From CANHEE01 sp043777755 (GTDB taxonomy: Bacteria; Bacteroidota; Bacteroidia; Chitinophagales; Saprospiraceae), in contig JAYWHK010000048.1 of assembly GCA_043777755.1 (NCBI GenBank), positions 1 to 33,730 on the forward strand: a stretch of 33,730 nucleotides of DNA, read 5' to 3'. Position numbers and translations under genes: made by a program. Below, one piece after another: positions 31,827-33,730 of this stretch. The notes under the pieces were generated by a model, which was not told where the DNA came from, made no database searches, and saw only the letters and a list, made by a program, of their open reading frames with translations. The stretch's first letter is position 1. Each line of letters begins with the position of its first letter.

Positions 31827-33538
31827 ATAAAATTTTATTTCTTCTCCTCCTTCCATTATCTCTTTTTTCACAAGAAAAAACAGACGATTATGGTATTTTA
31901 GCCAATAAAAGCGAACAAATCAAAACACCTTTGATTGAAAATTATCAAAATGCAATAAAGGAAACCTTGAAAAAAACAACGCCTGTTTTGACACAAAGTC
32001 CACTAACTTTTGGTACAAATCAAAAAGAAATTGAAGAAATCGTTTTTGCAGACCAGCGTTTTTTAGAATATTCAAAAAATCAAACGACCCAAGAAGCCTA
32101 CCGAAACGAGATTTTTGGAATCTATCCAAGCCGCCCTTCTGACTTTGGAAATCGCTATCCTGATTGCAATGACGGCTCATGTTATCGAGTAGAAATGTAC
32201 AATTTTGCGCTCAACCTAAGCACTTTAGCAATTGTTCACTTGGCTTCAAAAAAAGTATTAAACGTTGTGCAAGCTCCTCATTCTCAGGCAGATATACCAA
32301 GAAATCTAAAAGAAATTGCTTTGCAAATCGCAACCGAAAGCCCCGAGGTTCAAGAAGCACTTGGTTTCAAACCAACAGCCGATAATGCGCTGATGGCAGA
32401 CACCAAAACAGCTTTGAATAGAAGCCGTTGCGAGCGAAGCAAGCATCTTTGCGTTGCACCAACTTTTGTAAAAGGTGATAAAGCACTTTGGGCAATTGTG
32501 GATTTAACAGATTTGAAATTGGTCGGCGTGCGTTGGACGAATGTCGGAACACCTCAAAAAGCACCAACGGAACGTCGCTTGCAGAATGAAAATATTACCG
32601 CTTGTTATTGTGAAAAAACAAATGCTTTGGAGAAAAACGACTGGAAAATGAATTATATTCTCACAAGTAGCGATGGTTTGCGTATTTCTGAGGTAGATTA
32701 CAAGGGAAAACGCATCATCAACAATGCAAAATTGGTAGATTGGCACGTCAGTTACTCAAATACCGATGGTTTTGGGTATAGCGATGCCGTTGGTTGTCCG
32801 TTTTTCAGTGCTGCGGCTGTAGTCGCTGTTGAAAAGCCAGAAATCAAAGAACTCCTTGAAAATGAACAAGTTGTCGGTTTTACTTTGGAACAAAGTTTTT
32901 ATTCCGAAGGCTGGCCAACAGCTTGCAACTACAATTATAAGCAACGCTATGAGTTTTACAATGACGGTCGTTTTCGAGTAGCCGTTGCAAGTTTGGGTCG
33001 TGGCTGCGGCAACAACGGAACGTATCGCCCAGTAACCCGTATCGCTTTTGCTGGAAATAATTCTTTTGCAGAATGGAAAGGCTCGAATTGGCAAAATTGG
33101 CAAAAAGAAAATTGGCAATTACAAACCTCAACAAGTGCTTTAACAAAAGAAGGTTTTCAATACCAAATCACTGATAATCAAGGACTTGGATATGCTATTC
33201 AAGCCAACACTGGTCAAATGGGCGATGGCGGACGAGGCGACAATGCCTACGTTTATGTGACGAAAAACAAACCCGAAGCTGACGAAGGCGAAAGCGATTT
33301 GATAACAATTGGCCCTTGTTGCAACACAGATTATCATCAAGGTCCTGAAAAATTCATAGAACCAACACCTGACCCTATCAACAAAACGTCCCTTGTGGTT
33401 TGGTATGTTGCGCAACTCAAAAACGACGATAGAGAAGGCAATAAATATTGCTGGGCAGAAAATTTTTTAGAAAATGGAACATTCAAAACAAAGGTTTTTC
33501 CTTGCTTTTCAGGGGCGATGTTTGTACCTGTAAAGTAA
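31823..33538 (+). CDS. Secreted protein of unknown function coupled to the cytochrome-c-peroxidase-like gene
   Basis: This 571-aa protein begins with a signal peptide (MNKILFLLLLPLSLFSQ) and has no T9SS sorting domain at its end, so it is probably periplasmic. It holds a DCNDGSCYRVEMYN segment near residue 113, several later Cys residues (RSRCERSKHLC, ACYCEK, ASLGRGCGNNG, GPCCN) and a Trp-rich stretch near residue 415 (EWKGSNWQNWQKENWQL). The C-terminal half has DYHQGPEKF and WYVAQLKNDDRE. The last pattern, with its WY-x-AQ...CWAE layout and His/Asp richness, recalls copper amine oxidase-like C-terminal domains, but I could not confirm that from motifs. The ATGA overlap suggests it works with the di-haem protein, perhaps as its substrate or partner. 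Confidence 0.75.
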   Translation: MNKILFLLLLPLSLFSQEKTDDYGILANKSEQIKTPLIENYQNAIKETLKKTTPVLTQSPLTFGTNQKEIEEIVFADQRFLEYSKNQTTQEAYRNEIFGIYPSRPSDFGNRYPDCNDGSCYRVEMYNFALNLSTLAIVHLASKKVLNVVQAPHSQADIPRNLKEIALQIATESPEVQEALGFKPTADNALMADTKTALNRSRCERSKHLCVAPTFVKGDKALWAIVDLTDLKLVGVRWTNVGTPQKAPTERRLQNENITACYCEKTNALEKNDWKMNYILTSSDGLRISEVDYKGKRIINNAKLVDWHVSYSNTDGFGYSDAVGCPFFSAAAVVAVEKPEIKELLENEQVVGFTLEQSFYSEGWPTACNYNYKQRYEFYNDGRFRVAVASLGRGCGNNGTYRPVTRIAFAGNNSFAEWKGSNWQNWQKENWQLQTSTSALTKEGFQYQITDNQGLGYAIQANTGQMGDGGRGDNAYVYVTKNKPEADEGESDLITIGPCCNTDYHQGPEKFIEPTPDPINKTSLVVWYVAQLKNDDREGNKYCWAENFLENGTFKTKVFPCFSGAMFVPVK

Positions 33539-33568
33539 AAGACCTCCCTAAATCCCAATGTCATTAAG

Positions 33569-33664
33569 CTAAGGACGGTACAAATTAGTTTCTTTTGTAG
33601 TTGTTTTGAGTAAAAAGGTTTCTTCTTTTATTCTCGATGTTCCAGTTTTTGAAATTTTAGGCAT
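33569..33664 (-). CDS. Possible 31-aa small ORF at the window edge
   Basis: On the minus strand, ATG at 33664 opens a 31-codon frame beginning MPKISKTGTSRIKEE, ending at TAG just before TTAATGACATTGGGATTT. The region upstream is extremely AT-rich. It could be a small peptide gene or the remnant edge of a mobile element. No promoter or family is recognised, so this is weak. Confidence 0.2.
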   Translation of the reverse strand: MPKISKTGTSRIKEETFLLKTTTKETNLYRP

Positions 33665-33730
33665 AATTTTTTTTGACACTAAAATTTTATAATTTTTTTA
33701 TAATTTTTATAAAAATAAAAAATTGATATT

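Overview
The window is AT-rich bacterial DNA from a member of the Bacteroidota, probably a free-living gliding-type lineage such as Cytophagales, Saprospirales or relatives. Three things support this. Several very large secreted proteins end in type IX secretion (T9SS) sorting domains of type A (YPNP...G.Y) or type B (FSPNDDGIND). Candidate promoters have the Bacteroidota form TTG-N20-TAnnTTTG instead of sigma70 -35/-10 boxes. Genes lack obvious Shine-Dalgarno sequences. No rRNA, tRNA, transposase, phage gene or CRISPR array was found. The species cannot be named from the sequence alone.

Layout. Bases 1-344 hold dispersed palindromic repeats. At 345-1961 lie an FKBP-type lipoprotein and a PhnP-like metallo-beta-lactamase-fold hydrolase, likely co-transcribed. 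A 1328-aa SprB-repeat T9SS cargo follows (2127-6113), then a perfect 32-bp inverted repeat shared with a convergent two-domain VOC protein. A small membrane protein (7422-8006) precedes a 1366-aa T9SS type B cargo with 12 tandem ~50-aa repeats. On the minus strand are a PD-(D/E)XK-like protein, a 912-aa T9SS type A cargo, a phospholipid N-methyltransferase-like protein and a GabT-type aminotransferase. A 1305-aa Asp-box/LamG T9SS cargo and a small lipoprotein follow on the plus strand.

The most unusual segment is 22649-22890. A well-formed promoter and a perfect hairpin terminator enclose about 200 nt without a convincing ORF, built from degenerate tandem units of about 22 nt. It lies between the lipoprotein and a convergent ParA-family ATPase that has no ParB beside it. 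Next come a SWIM zinc-finger protein and GlpD.

A second accessory spot is 27597-29937. A 50-aa peptide with a double-glycine leader and a Pro/Gly/Arg-rich core, short enough to be missed by automated gene calling, is followed by a strong terminator. Beyond it lies a TPR sensor histidine kinase broken by one in-frame stop and one frameshift. The window ends with TatD, a divergent di-haem cytochrome-c-peroxidase-like lipoprotein and an overlapping secreted protein of unknown function. An inverted second copy of the repeat from the window start lies at 29968-30070.

Working picture: a housekeeping background (folding, GABA and glycerol-3-phosphate metabolism, ParA, TatD) interleaved with four giant surface or secreted T9SS substrates that occupy nearly half of the window, plus one candidate RNA locus and one candidate peptide/signalling locus.
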